A stretch of 64,000 nt of DNA from Eubacterium sp. (GTDB lineage Bacteria; Bacillota; Clostridia; Lachnospirales; Lachnospiraceae): the NCBI GenBank assembly GCA_024698585.1, contig JAILRB010000005.1, forward strand, positions 26,605 to 90,604. Reading direction: 5' to 3'. Below the pieces are notes generated by a model. The model did no database searches, was not told where the DNA came from, and worked only from the letters and a program-made list of their open reading frames with translations. Made by a program: the position numbers and the translations under genes. Position 1 is the first letter of the stretch; each line of letters begins with the position of its first letter. This document shows positions 15,492 through 24,561 of the stretch, piece by piece.

Positions 15492-16706
15492 ATGTACAAA
15501 ATTAATGAAAACTATTTGAAGCTTCAGGGAAGTTACTTATTTTCTAATATTGCAAAAAAAGTAGCAGCATATAAAGAGGCAAATCCGGACAGAGAAGTGA
15601 TTAGTCTTGGAATCGGTGATGTAACACAGCCTCTTTGCCCGGCAGTGATTGAAGCAATGCATAAGGCAGTAGACGAAATGGCAGTCGCAGAAACCTTTAA
15701 AGGTTATGCACCGGACTTGGGATATGAATTCCTTCGTTCAGCGATTCGTAAGAATGATTACCTTGCAAGAGGTGTGGATATTGCATTAGATGAAATCTTC
15801 ATCAGTGACGGTGCAAAATCTGACTCCGGAAACATTGGAGACATCTTTGGAGAAAATAACCGAATTGCAGTTTGTGATCCAGTTTATCCGGTTTACGTGG
15901 ATACCAATGTCATGGCTGGAAGAACAGGAGAATTTATTAAGGAAACAGAAAGCTGGAGCAATGTAATTTACATGCCATGTACCAAGGAAACAAATTTCGC
16001 TCCGGAATTACCAAAGGAAACACCGGACATCATTTATCTTTGTTTCCCAAATAACCCTACCGGTTCTACCATTACAAAGGCTCAGTTACAAGAATGGGTG
16101 GATTATGCGAACAAAGTTGGCGCAGTAATCATCTATGATGCCGCATATGAAGCATATATTTCCGAAGACGATGTACCACATTCCATTTATGAATGTGACG
16201 GTGCAAAGACATGTGCCATCGAACTTCGTAGTTTTTCTAAGAATGCAGGATTTACAGGAACCCGTCTTGGATTCACTGTAATTCCAAAAGAATTGGAATC
16301 TAACGGAACAAAGTTAAATGCGTTATGGGCTAGAAGACATGGAACAAAATTCAATGGTGCTCCATACATCATCCAGAGAGCCGGAGAAGCTGTTTACTCT
16401 GATGCAGGAAAGGCACAGACAAAGGAACAGGTTGCTTACTACATGAATAATGCCAAGACAATCATTGAAGGATTAAAGGGTGCAGGATATTCTGTAAGCG
16501 GTGGTGTGAATGCTCCATATGTATGGTTACAGACACCGGATGGAATGTCATCCTGGGATTTCTTTGATCATCTATTACAGAATGCAAATATCGTTGGAAC
16601 TCCAGGTTCCGGATTCGGACCAAGTGGTGAAGGATATTTCCGACTGACAGCATTTGGTACATACGAAAATACATTGAAGGCAATTGAACGAATTAAGAAT
16701 TTATAA
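15492..16706 (+). CDS. dapL: LL-diaminopimelate aminotransferase
   Basis: PLP enzyme that converts tetrahydrodipicolinate directly to LL-diaminopimelate, bypassing the succinylase and acetylase routes for lysine and peptidoglycan. The 404-residue length fits. Motifs are INENYLKLQGSYLFSNIAKK at the N-terminus (typical of DapL), CFPNNPTGS for cofactor binding, and SFSKNAGFTGTRLG with the PLP lysine. AAGGAGG precedes the start. The gene is monocistronic with its own promoter and terminator. Its presence is one of the taxonomic hints towards Lachnospiraceae-like Clostridia. Confidence 0.97.
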   Translation: MYKINENYLKLQGSYLFSNIAKKVAAYKEANPDREVISLGIGDVTQPLCPAVIEAMHKAVDEMAVAETFKGYAPDLGYEFLRSAIRKNDYLARGVDIALDEIFISDGAKSDSGNIGDIFGENNRIAVCDPVYPVYVDTNVMAGRTGEFIKETESWSNVIYMPCTKETNFAPELPKETPDIIYLCFPNNPTGSTITKAQLQEWVDYANKVGAVIIYDAAYEAYISEDDVPHSIYECDGAKTCAIELRSFSKNAGFTGTRLGFTVIPKELESNGTKLNALWARRHGTKFNGAPYIIQRAGEAVYSDAGKAQTKEQVAYYMNNAKTIIEGLKGAGYSVSGGVNAPYVWLQTPDGMSSWDFFDHLLQNANIVGTPGSGFGPSGEGYFRLTAFGTYENTLKAIERIKNL

Positions 16707-16713
16707 GAGTGGA

Positions 16714-16737
16714 GGGGCTGGTTTTCAGCCCCTTTTT
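16714..16737 (+). terminator. dapL terminator
   Basis: GGGGCTG-GTTTT-CAGCCCC followed by TTTTT. Confidence 0.9.
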
Positions 16738-16766
16738 AAGATGAAAGTTGGGAGGAGATGAAAGAA

Positions 16767-17774
16767 ATGCGCTGGAAAAGAGGATTTATAGCACTGGGAA
16801 TTGTTTTTGTCAGCCTGGCGGTAATTATTGCGGGGAATTACAAAAGAGCGGTTTCTGAGGCTATTACAGAGCAAACAACGGCAGTTTCGGAAGGAACCAC
16901 AGCAACCCTGCCTGCAAAAAACACAGAACAACCAAAACTGATGTTTCGAAAGAAGTATCAGACGATTACAGCCGGAAAGGTGAAGAAATTTAAGGTGAAT
17001 GCCAAGGGCGTACTATGGAGTTCTTCCAATCAAAAAATTGCCACGGTGTCCTCTAAGGGAAAAGTTCGGGCAAAACGATATGGGAAGGTGTGGATTTCTG
17101 CAAAGGTTGGAACTGAGGTTGTTAAGACGAAAGTAAAAGTGTTGCCGAAGAAAATCATTGGAATTGATGCAGGGCACCAAAGAGTCGGGAACAACGGATT
17201 AGAACCCATAGGTCCCGGGGCAAAGACCAGTAAGCCCAAGGTATCCAGCGGAACCGCCGGTGTTTTCACGAAAAAAGCAGAGTATGTCCTGACACTTGAA
17301 ATCGCAAAAAAATTACGGACGAAGCTCATTGACCGCGGTTACAAGGTTGTTATGACCAGAATATCCCATGATGTCAATATCACAAACATTCAAAGAGCAC
17401 AAAAGCTAAATAAGAAGTGTGATATTGCCATTCGTCTTCATGCAGATGGAGGTCCGGCTTCTGCAAAGGGAGCTAGTGCATTATACGCGCCGGAATCAAA
17501 TCCATATGTTGGAAAATTAGCTGGAAAGAGCAAGAAATTGTCACAGTGTGTGTTGAATTCTTATTGTGGAACAACCGGCATTGGCAGTCGTGGACTTTCC
17601 GCCAGAAATGATTTATCCGGAACCAATTGGAGTACCATTCCGGTGACGTTATTGGAAATGGGATTCATGACCAATGCTTCGGATGACAGATATATGTCTT
17701 CGAAAGCAGGACAGAAGAAAATGGTGGATGGAATTGTAAAAGGAATCGATGAATACTTTGGATTCAGGAAGTAA
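16767..17774 (+). CDS. N-acetylmuramoyl-L-alanine amidase with Ig-like domain, exported
   Basis: Secreted or membrane-anchored peptidoglycan hydrolase. An N-terminal signal/anchor helix is followed by a Thr-rich linker and a BIG2-like domain (about 50-125; VLWSSSNQKIATVSSKGKVR). The Amidase_3 catalytic domain follows (about 128-335). Zinc and catalytic residues are visible: His in IDAGHQ, Glu in KKAEYVLTLEIAKKL, His in AIRLHADG and Glu in LLEMGFM. The ATG at 16767 is preferred over 16758 because GGAGGAG abuts the first ATG and is properly spaced for the second. It likely acts in wall remodelling or daughter-cell separation. Confidence 0.92.
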   Translation: MRWKRGFIALGIVFVSLAVIIAGNYKRAVSEAITEQTTAVSEGTTATLPAKNTEQPKLMFRKKYQTITAGKVKKFKVNAKGVLWSSSNQKIATVSSKGKVRAKRYGKVWISAKVGTEVVKTKVKVLPKKIIGIDAGHQRVGNNGLEPIGPGAKTSKPKVSSGTAGVFTKKAEYVLTLEIAKKLRTKLIDRGYKVVMTRISHDVNITNIQRAQKLNKKCDIAIRLHADGGPASAKGASALYAPESNPYVGKLAGKSKKLSQCVLNSYCGTTGIGSRGLSARNDLSGTNWSTIPVTLLEMGFMTNASDDRYMSSKAGQKKMVDGIVKGIDEYFGFRK

Positions 17775-17786
17775 AATAAAGAAAAA

Positions 17787-17818
17787 AGTCTGTTGACCTA
17801 TGTGGCAACAGACTATTT
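17787..17818. terminator. Convergent terminator
   Basis: AGTCTGTTG and CAACAGACT (17787-17795, 17806-17814) flanked by an A run on the left and TTTT on the right, between convergent genes; usable from both sides. Confidence 0.8.
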
Positions 17819-17833
17819 TACAATGATTTATTT

Positions 17834-18484
17834 TTATAATTCGCTATATCCGTATCCGTTTACTAATGCTTCAATCTTTTCACCAGCTTTACACAGCGGG
17901 CAATCATGATGATCGTAAGCTTCGTAGTGTGGAATGTCTTCTGCACGGAACAGAGCGTCCACACGATGTCCGTCAACGGAATCAACAGCACTGAAAATTG
18001 CTGAAATTCCCTGGAGAATTCCACCGTAGTATTCGACACACTCAATGCTGTTTCGAATGGTCTTACCGGTAGTAGCAGAAGCTAAGAGTAATAAGACGTT
18101 TCTGTTCTTAACTTCATGTTTCAGATTATCTCTAAAGAACATCTGGCCATTGGAATCGTATTCCGGTGTTACTACATAGATGGTCTTGTGTGCGTTCATG
18201 GATAATACGCCGGCGCGACTTAATTCACTGGCAAGAAATGCGCCAATGACTTCACAACCTTCCAGACAAACGATGGTATCAATCGGTTTTCCCATGACAT
18301 TGTAATAATCCTTCATAGCAATGGCAATGCGTTCAGCCTCGTTCTGACGGGTTTTCATGGTTGTCATATCAAGATACTGATTCAGATGTGAGTTTCGCGT
18401 AACAAAATGTCCGGGTATCGTCTTAATCGCAATATTCGGGTCCTTTCGGGAATAATATTTGATGATTCTGTTTTCGGCTAGCAT
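17834..18484 (-). CDS. Phosphoribosyltransferase-like protein with degenerate PRPP motif
   Basis: A 216-residue cytosolic protein resembling type I PRTases such as orotate phosphoribosyltransferase. The fold region is clear (IDTIVCLEGCEVIGAFLASEL; NVLLLLASATTGKTIRNSIE). The PRPP loop normally reads VDDVxTTG-like with two acidic residues; here it reads LLASATTGKT, so the ribose-binding acidic pair is missing. The C-terminus has a compact HHDCPLCKAGEKI element that could bind metal. It may therefore be a regulator or a PRTase with altered chemistry; no pyr genes adjoin it. AAAGGAGGG precedes the start. Confidence 0.7.
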   Translation of the reverse strand: MLAENRIIKYYSRKDPNIAIKTIPGHFVTRNSHLNQYLDMTTMKTRQNEAERIAIAMKDYYNVMGKPIDTIVCLEGCEVIGAFLASELSRAGVLSMNAHKTIYVVTPEYDSNGQMFFRDNLKHEVKNRNVLLLLASATTGKTIRNSIECVEYYGGILQGISAIFSAVDSVDGHRVDALFRAEDIPHYEAYDHHDCPLCKAGEKIEALVNGYGYSEL

Positions 18485-18521
18485 AAAAATCCCTCCTTTT
18501 AGTAATATAATATTCTGCTGA

Positions 18522-18579
18522 CCTACTATGTAGGCGTGTTTGAAACACTTTTTCCGTTCACTCTGATAGAAATATTATA
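18522..18579 (-). promoter_or_regulatory. Promoter and hairpin leader of the PRTase-like gene
   Basis: Minus-strand TATAAT (complement of 18574-18579), then two small inverted repeats in the leader: GTGTT-TGA-AACAC (18536-18548) and CCTAC-TAT-GTAGG (18522-18534), as read on the plus strand. The -35 is weak. No known riboswitch consensus matches. Confidence 0.4.
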
Positions 18580-18631
18580 CACCAAAAGAAGGGGTTTTAA
18601 AATAAAAATATTTATAAAAATTTATGGGTAA

Positions 18632-19537
18632 CTATCTTTTTTTGAAAAAATAATCAAACTTATCATCCTCTACAGAATCTTCCTGATAATTGAAATACTT
18701 GTCGTAAGCATCCTGTAAATCTTCTAAATCAGTTCCGTAGTCGTTAGGATTGTAGTTTTCCAACGGATCCACTGGTTTTTCCTGCTCTCTGTCAGGATTG
18801 TTGTAGATTCTGTCATAAGTTCCCAAAACGGTTTCCGGAGGTTCGTAAGAGAACGCTTCGGTTTCTTCAGCGTCTTTTACAGAAGAAATCTCTTTTTCCT
18901 CAGAAAGGAGTGTCGGAGCGTCTGGAACCTTTTCTGGTTGCAGCGTTGTTTCACTTGATGCCTTAACCGGTTCCGGTTGGGTCTTAGGCTCTTCCCGATA
19001 GTATAAAAAGTCATCTACCTGACCGGTGTTGTAATTTGCAGGGTCATTGTAATCATAATACTCATCCGGATTATTGTAGTCGTAGTAATAGTCCTCTTCT
19101 GAAGATTTCTCATCTTCCGGATCCGCTTCTTCCAGTAAATAGGTAAAGACAAATGGAGCTCCCAAAAGAAGTAGGGAAATCAGGGCCATTACTCCTGGAA
19201 ACACAAACATGTTATTCGGAATGAAGCAAATCGTTGGATTCGTGGGAGAGACCCGGACTGTAACAATAGAACCATCTTCTGCATCCTCCGGTGCAGAAGA
19301 AACAGGTACATTCTCGTAGTTTACGCCAGCGTAAGTAAAGCTTACTGTCGGACGAAACTGAGGTGCATTTGGATTATTCGCTGTAATATAGGAATCCGTT
19401 GACTCATAATGAAGTACACCAGTGATTTCCTCTGTGAGTGATAGTTTCAGAATATCTGTTCCAAAAAAATAGAGTGCTACAATCATCACGGCAATGGATG
19501 GAATAAAGTACATCTTGGAAATTTTCTTCTTTTTCAT
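18632..19537 (-). CDS. DUF3592-like membrane protein with acidic tail
   Basis: A 301-residue protein: one helix near the N-terminus, an extracytoplasmic beta-rich domain with the DUF3592 pattern (RPTVSFTYAGVNYENVP, then GSIVTVRVSPTNPT), and a second helix near residue 120. A cytoplasmic tail of about 160 residues follows, highly acidic and Tyr/Asp/Asn-rich (YYYDYNNPDEYYDYNDP), probably disordered. Function is unknown. It follows a shorter paralogous protein with a 15-nt gap, so the two are probably co-expressed and may form one complex. Confidence 0.75.
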   Translation of the reverse strand: MKKKKISKMYFIPSIAVMIVALYFFGTDILKLSLTEEITGVLHYESTDSYITANNPNAPQFRPTVSFTYAGVNYENVPVSSAPEDAEDGSIVTVRVSPTNPTICFIPNNMFVFPGVMALISLLLLGAPFVFTYLLEEADPEDEKSSEEDYYYDYNNPDEYYDYNDPANYNTGQVDDFLYYREEPKTQPEPVKASSETTLQPEKVPDAPTLLSEEKEISSVKDAEETEAFSYEPPETVLGTYDRIYNNPDREQEKPVDPLENYNPNDYGTDLEDLQDAYDKYFNYQEDSVEDDKFDYFFKKR

Positions 19538-19552
19538 GACAATAATCCTTTC

Positions 19553-20128
19553 TTAAAAGTGCTCGTAGTGGTCATAGTAGTTATCAGATTCAAAGTCTTC
19601 ATAGACACCGTATCTACGACGACGGCGGTTTTTATAGAGATATGCATCATCAGGAAGAAGTTCCCTGCCAAAATCGGAAAACGCAATCACCACATGGTAG
19701 GCGATGAAAATCACGATTCCGCTAATAAAGATAAACAGTGGCGTGATAAATAATTCGTTTTTAGTATAACATTCGGAGGGATGATCAGGTTCCACCAAAA
19801 TTTCAAATTTTTCGCCCGGCTGTTTTGCAACAGGACTTTGTATCGGATCGTAAGTCTCACCCTTGTAATCGTAAGAAATGTAATAGTGTGTTATTTCTTT
19901 TGTTTTCCAGGTGTGTTTCTTGCTGTCATAATATTCCTGAGTTTCTACCTGAATATCGGAAAGGGTTGCAGTAACCTTATCACAACGCTGGTAAATCATA
20001 AAATTATAAATTCCAAGGAATACACCGATTACAGTGCAAGCGATTACAATAAAGTTTACAATCAACTTTGACTCCCGACGCTGCAGGATAAAACGCATCC
20101 TCTCTGTTCTTTTAATTCTTTGTGCCAT
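19553..20128 (-). CDS. DUF3592-like membrane protein
   Basis: A 191-residue paralogue of the neighbouring gene: an Arg/Lys-rich N-terminus, a helix near residues 25-45, a beta domain with HYYISYDYKGETYDP and GEKFEILVEPDHPSECY, a second helix, then a short tail rich in Arg and Tyr/Asp. The two proteins differ mainly in tail length and charge. The start has AAGGAGT upstream. No catalytic motif is visible. It lies 35 nt after the flippase-like gene in the same direction. Confidence 0.75.
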   Translation of the reverse strand: MAQRIKRTERMRFILQRRESKLIVNFIVIACTVIGVFLGIYNFMIYQRCDKVTATLSDIQVETQEYYDSKKHTWKTKEITHYYISYDYKGETYDPIQSPVAKQPGEKFEILVEPDHPSECYTKNELFITPLFIFISGIVIFIAYHVVIAFSDFGRELLPDDAYLYKNRRRRRYGVYEDFESDNYYDHYEHF

Positions 20129-20163
20129 TTTTTCATACTCCTTTGTAATTAAATATATTTATT

Positions 20164-21171
20164 CTAATCGTTTTTTCCCAGTTTCTTCTCCCGCAGATTG
20201 GTAATCTGTGTGAAGAGAAAGGCGATGAAGATCAGGATTAATTCAGCAATGGTAGCCCAGAGTCTGGAAATTACTGAAATGATAACAATGGTTGGTTCGC
20301 TTGGAATGATTAACGCGAGACCCACACCAATGATTCCTTCTCGGACGCCTAGTCCTGAAACTGTAAAAACGGCTAAAATACCAATGATTGCAGAAATGCC
20401 ATAAATTCCTGCGCAGTACAGTGATTCGCTTAAAGGAACCGGATAAATGGACCTTACAAGCAGGTAGAAACCAGCACCAACAATAATCCAGTTGGCAATG
20501 AACAGTAAAACTACCTTAATCATCTGTGGGTAAGTAATTGGAATCTCCATGTCCTGCTTTTTAATCAATTTTCCAAAGGTTCTCAAGAAGAAGTTGATGA
20601 TCTTTGGATTAATGCAGATGAAGAATGCCACAATCAATAAAATAAGTAATCCAATGAAAATGTATAATGCAGTCTCATTGGAAGCATTCGGAACAACCTT
20701 GTGCGCTAAGTCCATTAAAGCTTTTCTTGGGAAAAAGAATAAGGAAATCAGGAACAGAAAAGCTGCACCAAGAAGAGTACAGATGTTTTCCAAAAAGAAA
20801 CAAATAGTAACCTTGCTGAGTTTCACACCTTCTTTTTCATAAGCCGGAAATCTGGCAGCTAACATAAATACTTTTCCCGGAATGTATTTTCCAAGGATGG
20901 AATAAAGGTAACAAACCACGGCATTCTTATAAGTAATGGACGAATCGTTCAGATACGTAATGTAATGCCAAAGGGATGCCAGTGTGAATTTATAAGCAAA
21001 GTAAAGCAACATGGAACCGGCGAAGATTCCCCAGTTTGGCTTGAAATCCAATTCCTTGATTTCGTTAATGTTTTTCTTAAAATAACGGACTAAAAAGAAT
21101 ACAACAAGTACAAGAAAAGCAATTTTTAAAAATTTCATAATGTTTGCCTTGTTGAGTTTTAAATTCTTCAT
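20164..21171 (-). CDS. Lysylphosphatidylglycerol-synthase-type membrane protein (UPF0104-like)
   Basis: A 335-residue protein with about eight hydrophobic helices, matching the flippase-like integral membrane family (AglD/MprF N-terminal domain). Characteristic segments are the N-terminal VRYFKKNINEIKELDF and the later GLGVREGIIGVGL. There is no soluble aminoacyl-transferase domain, so it cannot itself lysinylate lipids. Such proteins commonly sit beside GT2 enzymes in glycan or lipid-linked sugar clusters, which is the case here. A role in moving lipid-linked intermediates is inference. A GGAGG site precedes the start. Confidence 0.85.
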   Translation of the reverse strand: MKNLKLNKANIMKFLKIAFLVLVVFFLVRYFKKNINEIKELDFKPNWGIFAGSMLLYFAYKFTLASLWHYITYLNDSSITYKNAVVCYLYSILGKYIPGKVFMLAARFPAYEKEGVKLSKVTICFFLENICTLLGAAFLFLISLFFFPRKALMDLAHKVVPNASNETALYIFIGLLILLIVAFFICINPKIINFFLRTFGKLIKKQDMEIPITYPQMIKVVLLFIANWIIVGAGFYLLVRSIYPVPLSESLYCAGIYGISAIIGILAVFTVSGLGVREGIIGVGLALIIPSEPTIVIISVISRLWATIAELILIFIAFLFTQITNLREKKLGKND

Positions 21172-21221
21172 TGATAATTCCTCCTAAGATGGTATCACAG
21201 AAAGTTGCCTTTCTGCATAAA

Positions 21222-21250
21222 ACACTTGGACACCAATGATGCCCAAGTGT
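21222..21250 (-). terminator. Possible weak terminator after the pyruvyl-transferase fusion gene
   Basis: CCAAGTGT/ACACTTGG hairpin followed on the minus strand by a short TTTTA; the U run is short, so it may only attenuate before the downstream flippase-like gene. Confidence 0.4.
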
Positions 21251-21271
21251 AATGTCAAAGTCATATTTCTG

Positions 21272-23581
21272 TTAGAAACTAAGCAATACTCTGATAAAGC
21301 ACATATAGTAGTAGATGAACCAGGTCGGTTTCTTTGCCAGTTTCTCATACTTTTCTTCAGAATATTTTTTGTTGCGTTCCGCTAAACGGAAAGCCAGTTT
21401 GTGATTCCACTTACATTTGGAAGTGGTGTCTAAAGCAGCATTTCCTTTGGCTGCTGCAGCATTGAATTTAAATACCAATGCACGCTTCTGGCTGCGAACC
21501 ATATCGCGGTCGCTTAAGTGGGTTGCGTGAATGTCGCCTTCAGCAATGGCACGATTCATGAAATCATAAGCCTTCTGGGAACGAATGACGCAACTGGTGT
21601 GCTTTATGGTTTCGCTCTTCATTTCCTTCAACCATACATCACCGAAACTAATGTCGCTGGCACGACCATATTGATCCTGGCAGAACATACAGCTTCCGTT
21701 TTCAAAATAGTAAGCGTTCTTATACGCACAAATGGTCTTGGAGTAAGAGAAGTTCTTCTCTGATTTGTCTTTGTAAATGACGCTGGAAGTTCCGCGCCAG
21801 TGTCCGCGACGATAGTAGAGTCTTTCCGCATTTTCGCTTGGAACCTTTGATTTTTCCATGGAAAGGGTGGTTGCCTTCACGGAATGGGTTCCGCTACAGT
21901 AAAGCCCCAGCTTTAAGACTACCTTTTCCCGCAGTTCTTCATCTTTTGCTAAGATGGCATCCAATCCGCGAAGCATACAAGGAACCATAACCACAGCCAC
22001 CTTGCCATCGAAGTTCTTAATAACGTCGATGTGTTTTAAGATTGGGATGTTCATATAGATACTGGAAGAAGCATTGCGAATTTCTTCTTCCGTTGTTGCT
22101 ACATAAGTTTTGTAAGTTAATTCACCGTTTTCAAAGGCTGTCTTGGAAACCCATGCACCATCAATGTCTCCATGACGTAACATATTACAGAGTAGAGCAG
22201 TAACCATACCGCCGGAAGCTGCGTTCTGACGAATGGTTTCATCTAAGGCATAACCTTTCTTACAACCGATGTGTTCCCCAATGTATTTATCAGGGTTTTT
22301 AAAATCTAACAGCCTGGGACGCTTGTAAGGCTGTTCCATGATGTCGTCGATAATTTCGCTGATGTAGCGGATGTTATCACGAGAACTTTCTAATACCTTA
22401 CCTAAATTACGATCTAGTTTTTCACGGATATCTGCTTCATTGGAAACAAAATCCTCAAAGCTCTTTTTCAGTTCTTCCAGTTCCAGTTTTGAGAAGTCAA
22501 TGGCATACTGACCAAGTTCAAACATGTCGAGAACTTCCTGATATTTGTGGCTCCAGCCAATGAGCAGTACAGGAACTTTCTGTTCCAGGGAACCAATCAT
22601 TGCATGGAATCGGGAAGCAATCAGATATTTACACTTTCCGATGAAAGCACGAATCTGTTCTGCATCCATTTCTTCATGATACCAACGAACCTTGTCCTTA
22701 TTTTTAACAGCTTCGTAGATGGCATCGCCAACCATTAAGTCATTATTTCTGGATTTTTCACTGTTAATACGGGCAGCGTTTGCGATGAGCATTACGTTGT
22801 AACCCTGTTCATTTAAGTAATCAACAAAAGAAACCATAGTGTCCTTATAGTTGATTTTCATTTTATTACATTTCTTCTGTACTACAGAACTGATGGATAA
22901 ACCAATGACATTGTCACCAAAGAAGGAGTCGCTGGAACAAAGTTCGTCCACTTTCTGATTCCAGTACGGACTGTCTTCCATAGAAAAGGCACCGTCGGCG
23001 CAAAGCTTGACGTTGTCTTTGATTCCAATCCCCATCAGGTTATCATAGGTTCCCTGACCTCTGGCACAAATCAGTTTCAGTTTCGGAAGAATCCATTTTG
23101 CAAGGAATTTGTTGTATGGATTCTTAAAGGTTCCCAGTGCCTGGGAATATTTTACAACCGGTGTACCCACTAAAAGTGGAACAGCAGCACAGATAAAGGC
23201 ATAGGTGTTCATTACGAAACCACGGCTGTCCACGAAGGAAATTCCGGCTTCATCCACAACCAAATCGGTTTTTAAATAAGTCTTAATAATTTTATTTTTT
23301 GCAAGAAGCTTTTTCAACGGCGGACACCATTTGAAAAGCTTATAAAGAATTGCTAAAGGAAACGCAACAAACATTAATTGCTGTGGTGTCGTGCTTGTAA
23401 TGTTGATAAAGTCGAAAGGAAGCTGTTCCTTATCTTCTCCCGGGTAAACAGACATTAAATTAATATTCAGTCTGTCTCCGTATTTCTGCTGCAACTGTGT
23501 GATGGAACTCTGCAACATTGCAGCTGCACCCTTGTTTCCGCTGTAACTGGCAGCGGTAATACCGATATTTATATCACGCAT
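21272..23581 (-). CDS. Fusion: polysaccharide pyruvyl transferase + FrhB-type domain
   Basis: A 769-residue two-domain protein. Residues 1 to about 400 are a polysaccharide pyruvyl transferase (NIGITAASYSGNKGAAAML at the start, KYLIASRFHAMIGSLEQKVPVL near 340), which adds ketal pyruvate to surface sugars. From about 430 to 740 is a coenzyme-F420-hydrogenase beta-subunit-like domain (QNAASGGMVTALLC, VAVVMVPCMLRGLDAIL, CMFCQDQYGRASDISFGDVW). The ferredoxin module with two 4Fe-4S motifs that often precedes FrhB proteins in glycan loci is absent. The two activities usually occur as separate adjacent genes. The next gene upstream is a GT2, 6 nt away. Confidence 0.88.
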   Translation of the reverse strand: MRDINIGITAASYSGNKGAAAMLQSSITQLQQKYGDRLNINLMSVYPGEDKEQLPFDFINITSTTPQQLMFVAFPLAILYKLFKWCPPLKKLLAKNKIIKTYLKTDLVVDEAGISFVDSRGFVMNTYAFICAAVPLLVGTPVVKYSQALGTFKNPYNKFLAKWILPKLKLICARGQGTYDNLMGIGIKDNVKLCADGAFSMEDSPYWNQKVDELCSSDSFFGDNVIGLSISSVVQKKCNKMKINYKDTMVSFVDYLNEQGYNVMLIANAARINSEKSRNNDLMVGDAIYEAVKNKDKVRWYHEEMDAEQIRAFIGKCKYLIASRFHAMIGSLEQKVPVLLIGWSHKYQEVLDMFELGQYAIDFSKLELEELKKSFEDFVSNEADIREKLDRNLGKVLESSRDNIRYISEIIDDIMEQPYKRPRLLDFKNPDKYIGEHIGCKKGYALDETIRQNAASGGMVTALLCNMLRHGDIDGAWVSKTAFENGELTYKTYVATTEEEIRNASSSIYMNIPILKHIDVIKNFDGKVAVVMVPCMLRGLDAILAKDEELREKVVLKLGLYCSGTHSVKATTLSMEKSKVPSENAERLYYRRGHWRGTSSVIYKDKSEKNFSYSKTICAYKNAYYFENGSCMFCQDQYGRASDISFGDVWLKEMKSETIKHTSCVIRSQKAYDFMNRAIAEGDIHATHLSDRDMVRSQKRALVFKFNAAAAKGNAALDTTSKCKWNHKLAFRLAERNKKYSEEKYEKLAKKPTWFIYYYMCFIRVLLSF

Positions 23582-23587
23582 TCTGAA

Positions 23588-24550
23588 TTATTCTCCTTTG
23601 TTATCCTCTGTTTTATCATAATCAATTTTGCGAACATGATACTGAACATCTTCTAAAATCTTTCTGCTGGAAGCGATTACGTCTGCCAGTAAAGCGATGA
23701 TGTAAGTCTGAACGCCCATTAAGATAAATGTGCTGGATAAAATCAGTGACTGTACGTGTCCGGAACCGTGTCCCATTCCTAAGTATACAAGGAATCTTAC
23801 ACCGATACCAATACCAATCAGGAACAAAAGGATTCCGATGGTACCGAAGAAACGTAATGGCTTGTACATAATGAAAGAACGAACAATCGTTACCATGGAA
23901 CGTTTTACATAACCAAACATACTGCTGAACAGTCTGGATTTACGAAGTTCCGGATTCGTTCTGATTGGAACAGACTCCATAGCAATCTTCTGACGACCGG
24001 CCTGAATGATTGTTTCCAAGGTATAAGTATATTCGTTGGTAACATTTAAACGCATAGCTGCATCTCTGCTGTATGCTCTAAAGCCACTTGGAGCATCCGG
24101 AATATCGGATTTTGAAGCTACACGAACGGTCCAGCTTCCCAAATGCTGTAATTTTTTCTTTAATGGTGAGAAATGTTCTGTCTGGTCAATCGGTCTTTCA
24201 CCGATTACAATATCTGCTTTTTCTTCTAAAATCGGGCGAACCAGTTTTTCAATATCATCACCGTTGTATTGGTTATCAGCATCGGTGTTTACAATGATGT
24301 CCGCACCATTTCTAAGACAAGCATCCAGTCCTGCCATAAACCCTTTGGCCAGACCTTTATTTTTCTTGAAGTTTACGACATACTGAACTCCCCATTTCTT
24401 CGCGACTTCCACAGTAGCATCTTTACTACCGTCATTAATAATCAAATATTCAATCGTATCAATTCCATCAATATGCTTTGGTAAATCGTTTAATGCAATT
24501 TCCAAAGTTTCTGCCTCGTTATAACAAGGAACTTGAATAATCAGTTTCAT
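23588..24550 (-). CDS. GT2 glycosyltransferase with two C-terminal helices
   Basis: A 320-residue membrane-associated GT-A enzyme of the dolichyl/undecaprenyl-phosphate sugar synthase type. The N-terminus reads IQVPCYNEAETLEIAL, with IINDGSKDATVEVA and the metal-binding DADNQY (about residue 96). Two hydrophobic helices near the C-terminus (about 235-260 and 268-290) anchor it. It likely transfers a sugar from a nucleotide sugar to a lipid phosphate, feeding the neighbouring membrane protein. AGGAGGCAGAG precedes the start. Gaps of 6 and 11 nt to its neighbours indicate one operon. Confidence 0.92.
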   Translation of the reverse strand: MKLIIQVPCYNEAETLEIALNDLPKHIDGIDTIEYLIINDGSKDATVEVAKKWGVQYVVNFKKNKGLAKGFMAGLDACLRNGADIIVNTDADNQYNGDDIEKLVRPILEEKADIVIGERPIDQTEHFSPLKKKLQHLGSWTVRVASKSDIPDAPSGFRAYSRDAAMRLNVTNEYTYTLETIIQAGRQKIAMESVPIRTNPELRKSRLFSSMFGYVKRSMVTIVRSFIMYKPLRFFGTIGILLFLIGIGIGVRFLVYLGMGHGSGHVQSLILSSTFILMGVQTYIIALLADVIASSRKILEDVQYHVRKIDYDKTEDNKGE

Positions 24551-24561
24551 CTCTCTGCCTC

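Noticed and set aside
18522..18579. Purine-type riboswitch before the PRTase-like gene
   Set aside because: The leader has only two tiny hairpins; the conserved junction and loop sequences of purine riboswitches are missing.
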